DNA of 64,000 bases from Pirellulaceae bacterium (GCA_026004795.1 BPJV01000001.1:464446-528445), one strand, 5' to 3'; counted from the stretch's first letter, positions 31,333-39,282 are shown. Made by a program: numbers and translations. Notes: generated by a model not told the origin, from the letters alone.

Positions 31333-32949
31333 CTCAACAAAACCCCGGTTTTCCTTGGAATTCCGGGGTTTTTTCGTATCCTGGCCCGACTCTGCCAACT
31401 CCGCCCAATTGTCCTGAATTGACTCCGCTTGCACCAGATTGTGATCATTTGGTGCAAGCGTTGGTGCAAGCTTTCGGCCGTCGGTGCCGGTTGCTTTCTC
31501 CCGCTCGGATGTTGGGGAATCATCGATCGGCATATCCGGCAATGCTTCTAATGCCGATTGCACATCGAGCAACCGCGGATCGGTGTAGACGTTCATCGTT
31601 AGATCGATGCTGGAATGTCGCATCGCCGCTTGGGCAACTCTCGGTGCAACTCCCGCCTTGCTCAAGTGCGTGCCGAACGTATGCCGCAGTGCGTGAATGT
31701 CGATCGTCCGCCCCCGATCGTCTTTCTTCGGGATTCCCGCAAACGCTAGATCGCGGTCCAAGATTCGCCGCAATCCATCGGGAACGCTGAATACGGGGGT
31801 TTCTGGTGGCAATTGCGCCGGCACTGGTTGGCCGTTTGCCAGTGCCTCTTTCCGCAGTGCGTGCAACTTCTCATCCAGCCATTCGCGAATTTCGGCCGCC
31901 AGATCGCTCCGCAGTGGAATATCGGCCCCCCTTCGGCTTTTGTCCGCCGACGCGTCCAGAACGGCGTAAGGTGTCTTGCCGTCCAGTTCCAGATTGCCCA
32001 CCGTTAGCGACGCAAGTTCGGATTTCCTCAAACCGGTGAGTAGATAGGTCTTGTAGATCAACGCCCGTTCTCGGCCGACGCGTTCCAGTTCGTCCCGGCG
32101 TTCCTCGCTCACTTGGGCAATTGCCTTGCCTTTGTTCGGTCCGGTGCGAATCGTCATTGCATCATGCAACGGTCGCCGCCTTGCCGCATCGAGCAATCGC
32201 CGCAGTTCATCCTCGGTAAGTGCCCGGCGTTTTCTTCGGCAATCGGCTTTCGCGTCAGCCTTGGGAACCGTCGCAAGTGGATTGTCCAGCAACCGGCCGG
32301 TTTTCATGCACCAGTTCATAAACCCGATCCACGCCTCCCGGTAACCATTGCGTGCCCCCGCCGACATCCCTTCAGTTTGTCGGTCGAGCAACCACCGCTC
32401 GAACCGTGAAGCGTTCACGTCCCGCAACCGCATGAATCCACAATCGGCGGCAACTCGCCGCAGTCTCGATTGTGTGTTCTTCACCCTTGCCGGGTGAACT
32501 GATTTCGCTTCCAAGTGCTTAACGTAATCGTCGGCGTGCTGTCGTAGTGGCGTGTCCTGGTGGCGGCTGATGCGGTCCTCGCTGGCCGTCATGACGTTAC
32601 CCCGCACCAACTCGGCCCGGCGTTTCAATTCCGCCAGCTTGGCCCGTGCGGCCGTGATGTCGCGGCATCCGGTGGACACTTCGCGAACGATTCCCTCGCC
32701 GTCGCGGTACTTGGCGATGTACGTTCCCGATTTGACAACGATTCGTTCCGTACCGTCGCGGCCGGTGGTGACCGGTGCCGTTTTCGTCTTGCCCTTGCGG
32801 GTTTGCCACGTCGCAAACCGTTCGACGATTTCGGTAACGTCCGGGTTTGCCGTCCGTTCCGCCTTGGTCGGCTTACGCCGTTTCGTCTTGACAATGGCCC
32901 CTGGTGGCAACGGCTTGGTAAACGTCTTGCGGTATACGGTCCCCATCAT
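31270..32949 (-). CDS. int: Tyrosine-type site-specific integrase
   Basis: A 559-residue recombinase. An N-terminal arm-binding region is followed by a SAM-like core-binding domain (about 130-225, DYVKHLEAKSVHPARVKNTQ). The catalytic domain carries R308 (LLTGLRKSEL), probable K337, H419 and R422 (IHALRHTFGTHL), H445 (AMRHSSIDL) and nucleophile Y455 (MNVYTDPRL). The tail after about 480 looks disordered, and residues about 522-554 are encoded by the attachment core, that is, by the antisense of the tRNA terminator and tRNA 3' half. The stop codon lies inside the tRNA gene. The start ATG overlaps the XRE gene stop (ATGA), with AAAGGGG upstream, so the two are coupled. Confidence 0.95.
   Translation of the reverse strand: MMGTVYRKTFTKPLPPGAIVKTKRRKPTKAERTANPDVTEIVERFATWQTRKGKTKTAPVTTGRDGTERIVVKSGTYIAKYRDGEGIVREVSTGCRDITAARAKLAELKRRAELVRGNVMTASEDRISRHQDTPLRQHADDYVKHLEAKSVHPARVKNTQSRLRRVAADCGFMRLRDVNASRFERWLLDRQTEGMSAGARNGYREAWIGFMNWCMKTGRLLDNPLATVPKADAKADCRRKRRALTEDELRRLLDAARRRPLHDAMTIRTGPNKGKAIAQVSEERRDELERVGRERALIYKTYLLTGLRKSELASLTVGNLELDGKTPYAVLDASADKSRRGADIPLRSDLAAEIREWLDEKLHALRKEALANGQPVPAQLPPETPVFSVPDGLRRILDRDLAFAGIPKKDDRGRTIDIHALRHTFGTHLSKAGVAPRVAQAAMRHSSIDLTMNVYTDPRLLDVQSALEALPDMPIDDSPTSEREKATGTDGRKLAPTLAPNDHNLVQAESIQDNWAELAESGQDTKKPRNSKENRGFVESGRLDLNQRPLRPERSALPG
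31287..31387. repeat. attL (tRNA side) attachment core
   Basis: It is identical to 39283-39383. It covers the 3' half of tRNA-Pro and its terminator. Similarity continues to 31441 with three mismatches (31388, 31408, 31426). Confidence 0.95.
31339..31374 (+). terminator. Terminator of tRNA-Pro
   Basis: AAAACCCCGG (31339-31348) pairs with CCGGGGTTTT (31363-31372), followed by more T. A second copy lies at 39335-39370 in attR. The stem is flanked by A and T runs, so it could work in both directions, although the integrase frame crosses it on the other strand. Confidence 0.9.
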
Positions 32950-33161
32950 CGCCCCTTTCGTCGAATCTCGATGCCGAAGTATGCCGCCAGCCGGTCGGCC
33001 AGATCCAACCGAAGCGATTGCGTGCCAGCGGCAAACCGTGCGATAGACTGCCGCGTCAGCCCGGTTTGGCGTTCCAGTTCCTTGAGCGAAACATCACGTT
33101 CGGCAATCGCCGCTTTCAGTGCTTCGGTCAAACTCTCGTAGTTGTGGTATTTCGTGCCCAT
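32946..33161 (-). CDS. XRE-family HTH regulator
   Basis: A 71-residue DNA-binding protein that is almost entirely one Cro/C1-type helix-turn-helix (SLKELERQTGLTRQSIARFAAG, with LRLDLADRLAAYFGIEI). Its stop overlaps the integrase start by four bases. Position and size suggest a repressor or activator of integrase expression, comparable to the control genes of small phage-like islands. This function is inferred from context. Confidence 0.85.
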   Translation of the reverse strand: MGTKYHNYESLTEALKAAIAERDVSLKELERQTGLTRQSIARFAAGTQSLRLDLADRLAAYFGIEIRRKGR

Positions 33162-33196
33162 GTGCTAATAATCCCCCTGGAATGTTGGAAGTCAAC

Positions 33197-33424
33197 TTAT
33201 CGCCCGTCGATGCGCCTGTGCCCGATGAACCGCCCGCAGCGCCGGCATGTTGTGCGGATCCACCCCGGCCGATCATCAGCCGGTGCGTCCACCCAGTCGG
33301 CCCGGTCCATGTGATGCGGACATGACGGCGGCCCCTTCGGGTGTGTTTCAGCCGGTGCCTCCGTCATGATTCGCTGCCATGCCGCCCGCAATGCTTCCTG
33401 GATGTCGCCGCTGCCGCCGGTCAT
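33197..33424 (-). CDS. Small zinc-ribbon-like protein
   Basis: A 75-residue protein with a C-terminal motif, CPHH then GWIRTTCRRCGRFIGHR. The CxxC and the earlier Cys/His pair could hold one zinc. Similar short proteins ending in TTCxxCGxFIG are common in bacterial mobile elements. It lies just upstream of the XRE-integrase pair and downstream of the operator-like region. The function is not known. Confidence 0.6.
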   Translation of the reverse strand: MTGGSGDIQEALRAAWQRIMTEAPAETHPKGPPSCPHHMDRADWVDAPADDRPGWIRTTCRRCGRFIGHRRIDGR

Positions 33425-33448
33425 ACCTCACTACCTTTCTGCCGCGGG

Positions 33449-33479
33449 TGCCGCATCCACGAAGTGGATAAATGCGGCA
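33449..33479. promoter_or_regulatory. Bulged inverted repeat upstream of the zinc-ribbon gene
   Basis: TGCCGCATCCAC (33449-33460), a GAA loop, then GTGGA, a TAAA bulge and TGCGGCA (33473-33479). It lies 25 bases upstream of the start codon at 33424 and could be an operator or a transcript hairpin. Confidence 0.5.
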
Positions 33480-33507
33480 ACCCGCAATTATCCCTTCTGG
33501 GATATGA

Positions 33508-33566
33508 GAACCGTAGTTCCCCTAGAAATGCCCCAAAAGTTCCCCTGGCAATGCGAACCCTGGTTC
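33508..33566. promoter_or_regulatory. Paired operator-like palindromes GAAC-N4-GTTC
   Basis: GAACCGTAGTTC is at 33508-33519 and GAACCCTGGTTC at 33555-33566, 47 bases centre to centre. Both lie in the only sizeable gap of the left half of the element, upstream of the zinc-ribbon/XRE/integrase genes. A related half-site, AGTTCCCCT, lies between them at 33538-33546. They are likely binding sites of an element-encoded regulator. Confidence 0.5.
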
Positions 33567-33584
33567 CCTTGCCGCATGGGGGGG

Positions 33585-34001
33585 TTAAGTGCCACCCCGT
33601 ACGCGATACTTGGAGATTCCCCGGTGGAATCCTCCGCGATAGACAACCTGAAGTAATCCGCGCCCCTCCAGTTTCCGAATTGCCTTCCCTACCGATTTCC
33701 GCGATATGCCCGCCCGGCGTGCAATGTCACTCTGCGACGTTGACGCCACGCCGTCCCGTACGTCCCGATACAGCACCAGCCACACCGCAATCTCGGCCCG
33801 TGTTAGCCCGTCCATCGAGCAATCCACAAACTCGTTGAGAACCCCGAAGCGTCCGGCGGCCTTCCGCTTTGTCCGCGTTCCCTTCGGGTTTCTGGTGGCC
33901 CTGCCGGAGTCCATCGGCTCCGGTGGTTCCGGATTCATCGGCGGCAACACGGAATCCCTCGGCAGTATCCGCGGGTTTCCGTTTCGCGGTTTCTCAGTCA
34001 T
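33585..34001 (-). CDS. Winged-helix DNA-binding protein of the replication module
   Basis: A 138-residue protein. The ATG at 34001 overlaps the end of the ATPase gene by eight bases, so it is translationally coupled. After a basic, proline-rich N-terminal linker, residues about 55-135 form a winged HTH: LTRAEIAVWLVLYRDVRDG, SQSDIARRAGISRKSVGKAIRKLEGRGLLQVVYRGG. This resembles the DNA-binding domains of phage replication initiators and of GntR/MarR-type regulators. Given its place right after the helicase, a replication-initiation or copy-control role is likely. Confidence 0.7.
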   Translation of the reverse strand: MTEKPRNGNPRILPRDSVLPPMNPEPPEPMDSGRATRNPKGTRTKRKAAGRFGVLNEFVDCSMDGLTRAEIAVWLVLYRDVRDGVASTSQSDIARRAGISRKSVGKAIRKLEGRGLLQVVYRGGFHRGISKYRVRGGT

Positions 34002-34923
34002 CGCTCTCGCCCTCATCGCTTGCGGCATCGACACTGCCCCACAGTTCCGCCAGATCGGCCAACGCCGGCCCGTCGCGGGTTGGCTCATCGTCGGCCACCA
34101 CCTCGAACCGCTGATACTTCGCGACAAAACGAAGCGTTAAGTCCTTTGCTTCCGTGTGTCGCGCTTTCAAGTGTTTCAGAACGGCTTTCCCGCTCTTGCC
34201 GGTCGGTGCCAAGATGAACGCATCATCGGCCCCGAATTCCAATTCACTAGATTCGCGAAACGACGCCAGCGACAACGTGTCACCGTCGTATGTCGATCGC
34301 CCCTTGCTGTCCTTTTGCCTGGACACAGCCGCCACAACCACCATTGCCACACCCGCATCAGCAAACTGGCGGATGTAGTCCATCGTCGCATCAACCGAAC
34401 CCCGGCGGTCGCCGTGTTCACCTGGTGCCCGGATTCGCTGGATGTAATCCAGAACAATCACATGCGCCCCGAACGCGTCGGCGGTTGCTGCCACGTTATC
34501 CAACACGAACGGCGGCCGAACGAAACAAAGCCGGTCCGCCACGGCCTCCAGTGTGTGCATCGCCTGGTCGATGCGGTCGGCGTGTTTTCCGTCCAGTTTG
34601 CGATATCGGATCGTATTCAATTCGACGCCCGACAATCTCGCCAATTGCCGATCGAGCAGAACCGACGGCGGCATTTCCACGTTGCACACCACGCATCGCA
34701 ACGACTCGTTAAGTCGCAGCGCATCAACCATGCACTGCATCGTGAACGCCGTTTTTCCCGCTCCTGGCGCGCCGCCGATCAGCGTCACCAGCTTCGGCCC
34801 TATCTCGATGTGATTCAGCTCCCCCGTGCTGACCCGGTACAGCGTCGGCGGTTGCCCGCTTAACACATCGTCGCGCCAGTCGCCGAACGCATCGGCCGCT
34901 GTTTGGTAATTCGCCTTGCTCAT
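33994..34923 (-). CDS. RecA/DnaB-fold ATPase, probable replicative helicase
   Basis: A 309-residue protein. The ATG at 34923 (MSKANYQTAADAFGDW) has AGGACA just upstream. Walker A is GGAPGAGKT (about 50-58), NVEMPPSVLLDRQLARLSGV matches the DnaB/RadA core, Walker B is HVIVLDYIQRIR (about 154-165), and a polar motif AAVSRQK follows. It lacks the DnaB N-terminal domain and is shorter than chromosomal DnaB, as in RepA-like or phage-type helicases. Next to the primase it forms the replication module of the element. An acidic tail ends the protein. Confidence 0.85.
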   Translation of the reverse strand: MSKANYQTAADAFGDWRDDVLSGQPPTLYRVSTGELNHIEIGPKLVTLIGGAPGAGKTAFTMQCMVDALRLNESLRCVVCNVEMPPSVLLDRQLARLSGVELNTIRYRKLDGKHADRIDQAMHTLEAVADRLCFVRPPFVLDNVAATADAFGAHVIVLDYIQRIRAPGEHGDRRGSVDATMDYIRQFADAGVAMVVVAAVSRQKDSKGRSTYDGDTLSLASFRESSELEFGADDAFILAPTGKSGKAVLKHLKARHTEAKDLTLRFVAKYQRFEVVADDEPTRDGPALADLAELWGSVDAASDEGESDD

Positions 34924-34991
34924 TGTCCTGCCTGTCATGTGTAGACAACACACCCTGCCAAGTCGCACAGATTCGCCCGTATCGCGTTTTC

Positions 34992-35975
34992 TCAGCTAGG
35001 CGGCTCTGGTGTGGCCGCTTGTTGCACCGCCGCCAAACCGCAATCTATTTGCCGCCGCACCTCCGATGGTGGTAATCCGCTATCCAGTGCCGCATCGGTC
35101 AGCAGTGCATGCGCCAGCGCTGACGGACAACCAAACTCAGCCAAGTTCGCCGCCGCAGAGAACAACAGCCGGTGCCGATCGCCCTTGACGGCTCCGTCGC
35201 GGATGAAGTCGAGCGTCTGCCGATTCAGCCGCGCCGGCTTGTCGGCCCTCCGTCGCTCCAGCCGTGCCGCATCCGCTTCGGTTTGCTCTCGCAGTGCGGT
35301 TTGCCAATCTCTGATCGCTTGATCGACGCTTCCCGGCGGCTCTGGCAGTTCGAACGGCATCGGCTTGGCGGCCCGCTCGATGTGACCTGCCGTCGAAACC
35401 GATAGCAACTCCCCGAACGCCAACCGTCGCTTGTAACGGCCGGTTTTCGGGTGCCTACTGTTCGGTGCCCGAAACGCCCGCACCTTGTCGTATACGCCGC
35501 TGTCAATCTCGATCGATGCATCGGCCGCCAGTAATTCGGCCATCCGACGCAACACGGCGTTAAAGCGTACTGACGGCTCCGGTCGCCACAACGACGTAGA
35601 CAAACCGACGTGATATCCCTTACTGCCGCTGTAGAAGATCAGCAGTGCATCGCCGTCGATGTCGTATCGCTCCACCAGTGCCACACACAACCGGCGTGCC
35701 TCGGCCGTTGCCGCCTGGATGTCGTCGGCCCTGTCGATGTCGAACCACAGCCACGGCGTCCAGCACTCGCCGGTGTAATCCTTTGTGCTGGCGGTTTGTT
35801 CCAAGTGTCGCCGGAACAACTCGCCGAACCAGAACGCCGACAAATACGCTTCGCTCTGTACTTCGGCCCGATCATCGCAATCAGCATAGGCGGCAAACGC
35901 AGCGCCGGCATCCACCAGCCGCCGCGTCTGCCGACAATCGCCGACGATGCGGAATCCGTATCGCATCGCATCCAT
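34992..35975 (-). CDS. Archaeo-eukaryotic-type primase (AEP/PrimPol-like)
   Basis: A 327-residue protein. The three AEP motifs are visible: WLWFDIDR with catalytic D79 and D81, YSGSKGYHVGL with H122, and IEIDSGVYDKVRAFRAPNSRH with D158. The C-terminal part (about 225-320) is helical and similar to the tails of AEP primases linked to helicases. It would make primers for replication of the excised element. It is followed by the helicase gene after 68 bases, and preceded by the DUF669 gene with a 12-base gap. Confidence 0.85.
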   Translation of the reverse strand: MDAMRYGFRIVGDCRQTRRLVDAGAAFAAYADCDDRAEVQSEAYLSAFWFGELFRRHLEQTASTKDYTGECWTPWLWFDIDRADDIQAATAEARRLCVALVERYDIDGDALLIFYSGSKGYHVGLSTSLWRPEPSVRFNAVLRRMAELLAADASIEIDSGVYDKVRAFRAPNSRHPKTGRYKRRLAFGELLSVSTAGHIERAAKPMPFELPEPPGSVDQAIRDWQTALREQTEADAARLERRRADKPARLNRQTLDFIRDGAVKGDRHRLLFSAAANLAEFGCPSALAHALLTDAALDSGLPPSEVRRQIDCGLAAVQQAATPEPPS

Positions 35976-35987
35976 GACGGCACCCCG

Positions 35988-36527
35988 CTATACGTCCGCG
36001 GCATCGCCGGTGCCGTCATCCGCTGCGCTCTCCCCCGAAGTGTTCGCCGTGCCGCCATCAGCCGCATCATCGGCAGTATCAGTCGGAGCGAACGGGTCGG
36101 ATTCCGGTTTGTCGATGCCAAGCACATCGAAACGACGCACTCGGTTGTATTCGGTGCCATCGTCATCACGTCGCAGCACCACTTTCACCCGGCACCGAAT
36201 CCCCAGCGGTATCGGCCGCTCCAGTTGCTCTAGTGACGTAACGCCGAGTTTCCCTAGATCGCGTTTCGTCAGCGGGATTGCCGCGGGTGTAAGCCATAGG
36301 TCATGCCACACCAGACGCCCGGCATATTCGCCCTCGATGAGGCGAAACGTCAGCTTGTACCCCGGCGTGTGATTCGTGCGCGACGTAAACAGTTCACCCG
36401 ATGCCACATGTGCCACGTACTCGCCCGGCGGCAGTGGCCCGTAATCTTCGGCCTCATCCGACGCATCCCACAGATTGCGGATGTCATCGGTGCCAGAACC
36501 CGATAAAATGTCAGACAGCTTTCCCAT
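35988..36527 (-). CDS. DUF669-type protein, probable single-strand DNA-binding or replication accessory protein
   Basis: A 179-residue protein with AGGAGA 10 bases before the ATG at 36527 (MGKLSDILSG). The core (about 33-140: GPLPPGEYVAHVASGELFTSR, YKLTFRLIEGEYAGRLVWHDLWLTPAAIPLTKRDLGKLGV) matches DUF669, found in phage replication and recombination modules next to helicases and primases and likely an OB-fold-like ssDNA-binding protein. The C-terminal tail is acidic, as in SSB proteins that recruit partners. The functional name is inference. Confidence 0.75.
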   Translation of the reverse strand: MGKLSDILSGSGTDDIRNLWDASDEAEDYGPLPPGEYVAHVASGELFTSRTNHTPGYKLTFRLIEGEYAGRLVWHDLWLTPAAIPLTKRDLGKLGVTSLEQLERPIPLGIRCRVKVVLRRDDDGTEYNRVRRFDVLGIDKPESDPFAPTDTADDAADGGTANTSGESAADDGTGDAADV

Positions 36528-36561
36528 GAATGGAATCTCCTGAACAACGATGTGAACGGAA

Positions 36562-36993
36562 TCAGATGCACCCCCGGCGGCCGCCACCGTCCGGGGTGTT
36601 TTTCGTGTTGCTGGCCTCGGCCAGCCGGTCGCGCAGTGCCATAGCGGCCCGCCGATCGATCAGCCGCCAGCGTGTGATGTACCCGCGGTGGCGACTCGGC
36701 CGCAGCGACCTGGCGACGCCAGCCGGTGCGATGATGCCTGCCGCCGCCAGCGCCCGTGTCACCGTGCCGCGCCAGTGCCCGCCGTCGCCATACGGCACAG
36801 CCAGATCGGCCGTTGCATCGTCGATAGTGGCGGTGCCGTCGGCCGACGCGAAAAGCGCATCGAGCATCGCGACCTGGCCGCGCTGGATCAGCTCGCCCCG
36901 GCCCGTCGCCGCCCGCAGCATCCCCACGTCGCGGCCGTGCTCGCCCGCGGCCTGTAGCGCCTCACTAGATGGTGTAGATGGTGTGGTGGTCAT
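36562..36993 (-). CDS. Small protein of unknown function, coupled to the AlpA-like gene
   Basis: A 143-residue protein whose ATG overlaps the stop of the AlpA-like gene (ATGA). The middle (about 30-115: GELIQRGQVAMLDALFASADG, WRGTVTRALAAAGIIAPAG, GYITRWRLIDRRAAM) looks like a small winged-helix fold, but I do not recognise a family. It belongs to the same operon as the primase and helicase. Confidence 0.6.
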   Translation of the reverse strand: MTTTPSTPSSEALQAAGEHGRDVGMLRAATGRGELIQRGQVAMLDALFASADGTATIDDATADLAVPYGDGGHWRGTVTRALAAAGIIAPAGVARSLRPSRHRGYITRWRLIDRRAAMALRDRLAEASNTKNTPDGGGRRGCI

Positions 36994-37226
36994 CGCCGCG
37001 GCCCTCCGTCGCTGGAACCATCAGCCGGACAACCGGCATCGATCCACCGCTCGATTGCATCGCGTCGCCAGCGCGTTAGCGCGCCGAGTTTCAGCGGCCG
37101 CGGCATGTGCCCGGCATCGCTCAGCCGATAGACATGCCGCGCCGAACAGCCCAGCATCGCCGCCACATCGTGCACATCCAGCAGCTTGGCCGCGTCCTGC
37201 CGCGGCCGGTCGGTCGTAGTAGCCAT
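36990..37226 (-). CDS. AlpA/excisionase-like HTH protein
   Basis: A 78-residue protein with a MerR-like HTH of the HTH_17 type: LLDVHDVAAMLGCSARHVYRLSDAGHMPRPLKLGALTRWRRDAIERWIDAGCP. Such proteins act as excisionases or as activators of satellite operons (AlpA in phage satellites). AAGGGGGT precedes the start. It is the first gene of the long replication operon, as expected for a switch protein. Excision versus activation cannot be decided from sequence. Confidence 0.85.
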   Translation of the reverse strand: MATTTDRPRQDAAKLLDVHDVAAMLGCSARHVYRLSDAGHMPRPLKLGALTRWRRDAIERWIDAGCPADGSSDGGPRR

Positions 37227-37325
37227 TGCTACCCCCTTCGTCGGACTAGTGACAGATACCGGCCAGCCCTGTGCCAGCCGTACGGGGGTAGTCTATCTCT
37301 GGCGCGACCGTTTGAAAAATCGTCG

Positions 37326-37358
37326 AAAGCGTCGAATCGATGTCCTATTCGACGCTTT
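37326..37358 (-). terminator. Perfect 12-bp inverted repeat at the stop codon of the 278-residue gene
   Basis: AAAGCGTCGAAT (37326-37337) and ATTCGACGCTTT (37347-37358) with a 9-base spacer. The TAG stop of the upstream gene lies in the spacer/stem junction. On the minus strand the stem is followed after a few bases by five T residues, so it probably terminates that transcript before the AlpA operon. Confidence 0.65.
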
Positions 37359-38181
37359 TGGGCAGACTCGGAGCGTAGTACCAAATCCTAGAATTTGGCG
37401 TTCCTTCGCGCCGCCAGATTCGCCCGTAGCGGTCGATACCAAACATTTCGTTGGGTGAAATTCGCCCGCCCTTCGATTTGAGCCGGTAATCCCGAAGCGT
37501 TTTGATGGGCAACCCAAGAAATTCCTTGTTTTTTTGTTCGGCGCGCACCCATTCGACGCTTTTGGTATCCAGCGGGGGCGTTTCACGCTCGATTTCCTCG
37601 ATGGATTTGTTCATCCATGGCGGCTTCGGCTTCGATGGTCTTGATTTCTCCTGCGAACCGACAAGAGCGTCGATGCACTCGCTGAAATGCTGAATCTCAA
37701 CCAAGAGCGCTTGCGCATCCTTTGCGCTAATCGGATACTCCTGCTCTGATGTATTAATTTGTTCGAGCAGTTGCTGCATTTCCTCGAATGTTTGTGGCAC
37801 TGACAATGCCGCCCAATAGCCAAAATCTCGCTGGTGCCATTCAATTGCCAGTTGCAAACACGCCGTTACGGCATCAACCAGCCGATACCGATTCTCGCCC
37901 AATATCACGTTGGGCAGTTGGATGAGCGCCGGTGCAACTGTACTTCCCAGTAGCTGTAGTTCCTCATTGATTTTTGCACGAAGTTGCTCGTATTCCTCGA
38001 TCGCATCGTTGTTCCGTTCCGTCCGAACCCCAGCAAACCACCTCATGCGTTCTTCGATGGGTAACGGATGGTTGCGCGAAAACACTCGGTGCAAGTCAGC
38101 AACTCCGTCAACTCGCCCTGCCGCCCGTACGGCGTACCGCATGCGCTCGCACAACCGCAGCGCTCTTTCCTTGGCGTCCAT
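37345..38181 (-). CDS. Unknown protein, probable cargo of the element
   Basis: A 278-residue soluble protein. The ATG at 38181 (MDAKERALRL) has AAAGGTGG about 9-12 bases upstream. It is rich in helices with coiled-coil character (AIEEYEQLRAKINEELQLL, TFEEMQQLLEQINTSEQEY, LVEIQHFSECIDALVG). The C-terminal part (about 205-278) is basic with WYY/GIDRYGRIWRRE. No enzyme motif is recognised. It has its own terminator and lies outside the replication operon. In phage satellites this position often holds accessory or defence genes, but nothing here proves that. Confidence 0.7.
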   Translation of the reverse strand: MDAKERALRLCERMRYAVRAAGRVDGVADLHRVFSRNHPLPIEERMRWFAGVRTERNNDAIEEYEQLRAKINEELQLLGSTVAPALIQLPNVILGENRYRLVDAVTACLQLAIEWHQRDFGYWAALSVPQTFEEMQQLLEQINTSEQEYPISAKDAQALLVEIQHFSECIDALVGSQEKSRPSKPKPPWMNKSIEEIERETPPLDTKSVEWVRAEQKNKEFLGLPIKTLRDYRLKSKGGRISPNEMFGIDRYGRIWRREGTPNSRIWYYAPSLPKSVE

Positions 38182-39079
38182 CGTGGAATCCACCTTTCTA
38201 TGCTGGAAGATGGGCCGATGGCCGGCGCCGGCGGAAAGGTGAAACACCGGCTACCGGCCAATCGTTCGCGGGGGATCAGCCCGCTACCCTAAGTGATGCG
38301 GTTACCAGCCGCATTCATACCTCGCCGGGTGGTATGCCCGACGTTGCGATTCTACCCCTGCATCAACGGAATCAAAGTCATACGCAACACATTTCACCGG
38401 TGACTGATAACGGCGCCGGCCGTTCACGCCACACCGCAACAATTCAACGGCGGAAGCGCATGCATTTGTTCAAGCCCGTGGCCGAGTCTTACTATGACTC
38501 GGCCAACCCTGTTATTCCTTGCACAAACAATCGCCGTGGTCCCGTCTGTGGTCCCATTGTTCGCGAATCGTGCCAACCAAAAACGTTGCCGATGAATTTG
38601 GTTCTGGCATGTTCCGCAATGGGGCAACCGGCGTGCGCGCCACACTTACTTACCGCCGTTTCGGCGGCAGGGCGCACCAAAAATCGCGACGATGAACGGG
38701 CTACGCCCCGCAGGGCACCCCCCTGGGAAGGACCCGCAGGCTCGGCCGATGCTGTCACGCAGCAACCCCGAAGCGCCGGCCCCACCCCTCGAATTCTCGC
38801 ATTCGCATCTTTGCCGATACACCGCGTAAGCAGGGGCGGCAGGTTGCCGTTGCCGTCCCTTGCCAGAACGTCGGCCCCTGCCCCTGGCCCCTGTCGGTGT
38901 GCTGGTGTTCCTGGTGGTCAACGTTCCGCGGCAACCTGCCCTACAAAACGCCCGTTTGACGCCTTCCCCCGGCGGTATCTTGGACACTTGGCATCGTCGC
39001 CATGGATCGCACCCGGCGGATTCCCTCGGTTGCCCTACTGCCACCACGCCCCCGCCAACGGCCACCGCCGATAGCCTCA
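38182..39079. other. About 0.9 kb noncoding part of the element near attR
   Basis: Open frames on both strands are GC-biased shadow sequence without start signals or motifs. The region contains the palindrome GCCGGCGCCGGC (38222-38233) and a long hairpin at 38465-38527. As the only large noncoding part of a self-replicating element, it is where I would look for an origin or a packaging site. Confidence 0.45.
38465..38527. repeat. Long imperfect hairpin in the noncoding part of the element
   Basis: Inner stem: TGGCCGAGTC (38479-38488) with GACTCGGCCA (38496-38505), perfect, 7-base loop. Outer stem: TTTGT-T-CAAG (38465-38474) with CTTG-C-ACAAA (38518-38527), one mismatch. The internal loop has 4 and 12 bases. 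It is not followed by a T run, so it is not a simple terminator. Confidence 0.8.
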
Positions 39080-39244
39080 TCACGCATCCCCTTCGGCTTG
39101 GTGGAGCAGCACAGCAAGCCGTCGGCAATCCTCAGCCGACAACACACCCCGAAGCGTTTCCGCCAGTTCCTCAAGCGTCGCAAACTGGCCCAATCCCGCC
39201 CCGCTGGTGCAAGCATTGGTGCAAGCCGTATCGTCCCTCGCCAT
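39080..39244 (-). CDS. Possible small protein next to attR
   Basis: A 54-residue frame starting MARDDTACTNACTSG. AAGGA lies about 7 bases before its ATG at 39244. The C-terminal part (LEELAETLRGVLSAEDCRRLAVLLHQAEGDA) reads like a helical protein. The same frame is open upstream through attR, so in the excised circle it would also form the natural C-terminal extension of the integrase. Either or both could be real. Confidence 0.45.
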   Translation of the reverse strand: MARDDTACTNACTSGAGLGQFATLEELAETLRGVLSAEDCRRLAVLLHQAEGDA

Positions 39245-39282
39245 AAGTCCTTCTGGTTTAACGGCTTGCAATTCGGCCCCTT

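Noticed and set aside
37974..39074. Rightward frame of 366 codons in the mobile element
   Set aside because: It overlaps the 278-residue gene on the opposite strand. The rest is proline/arginine-rich sequence without a start signal, typical of GC-rich noncoding DNA.
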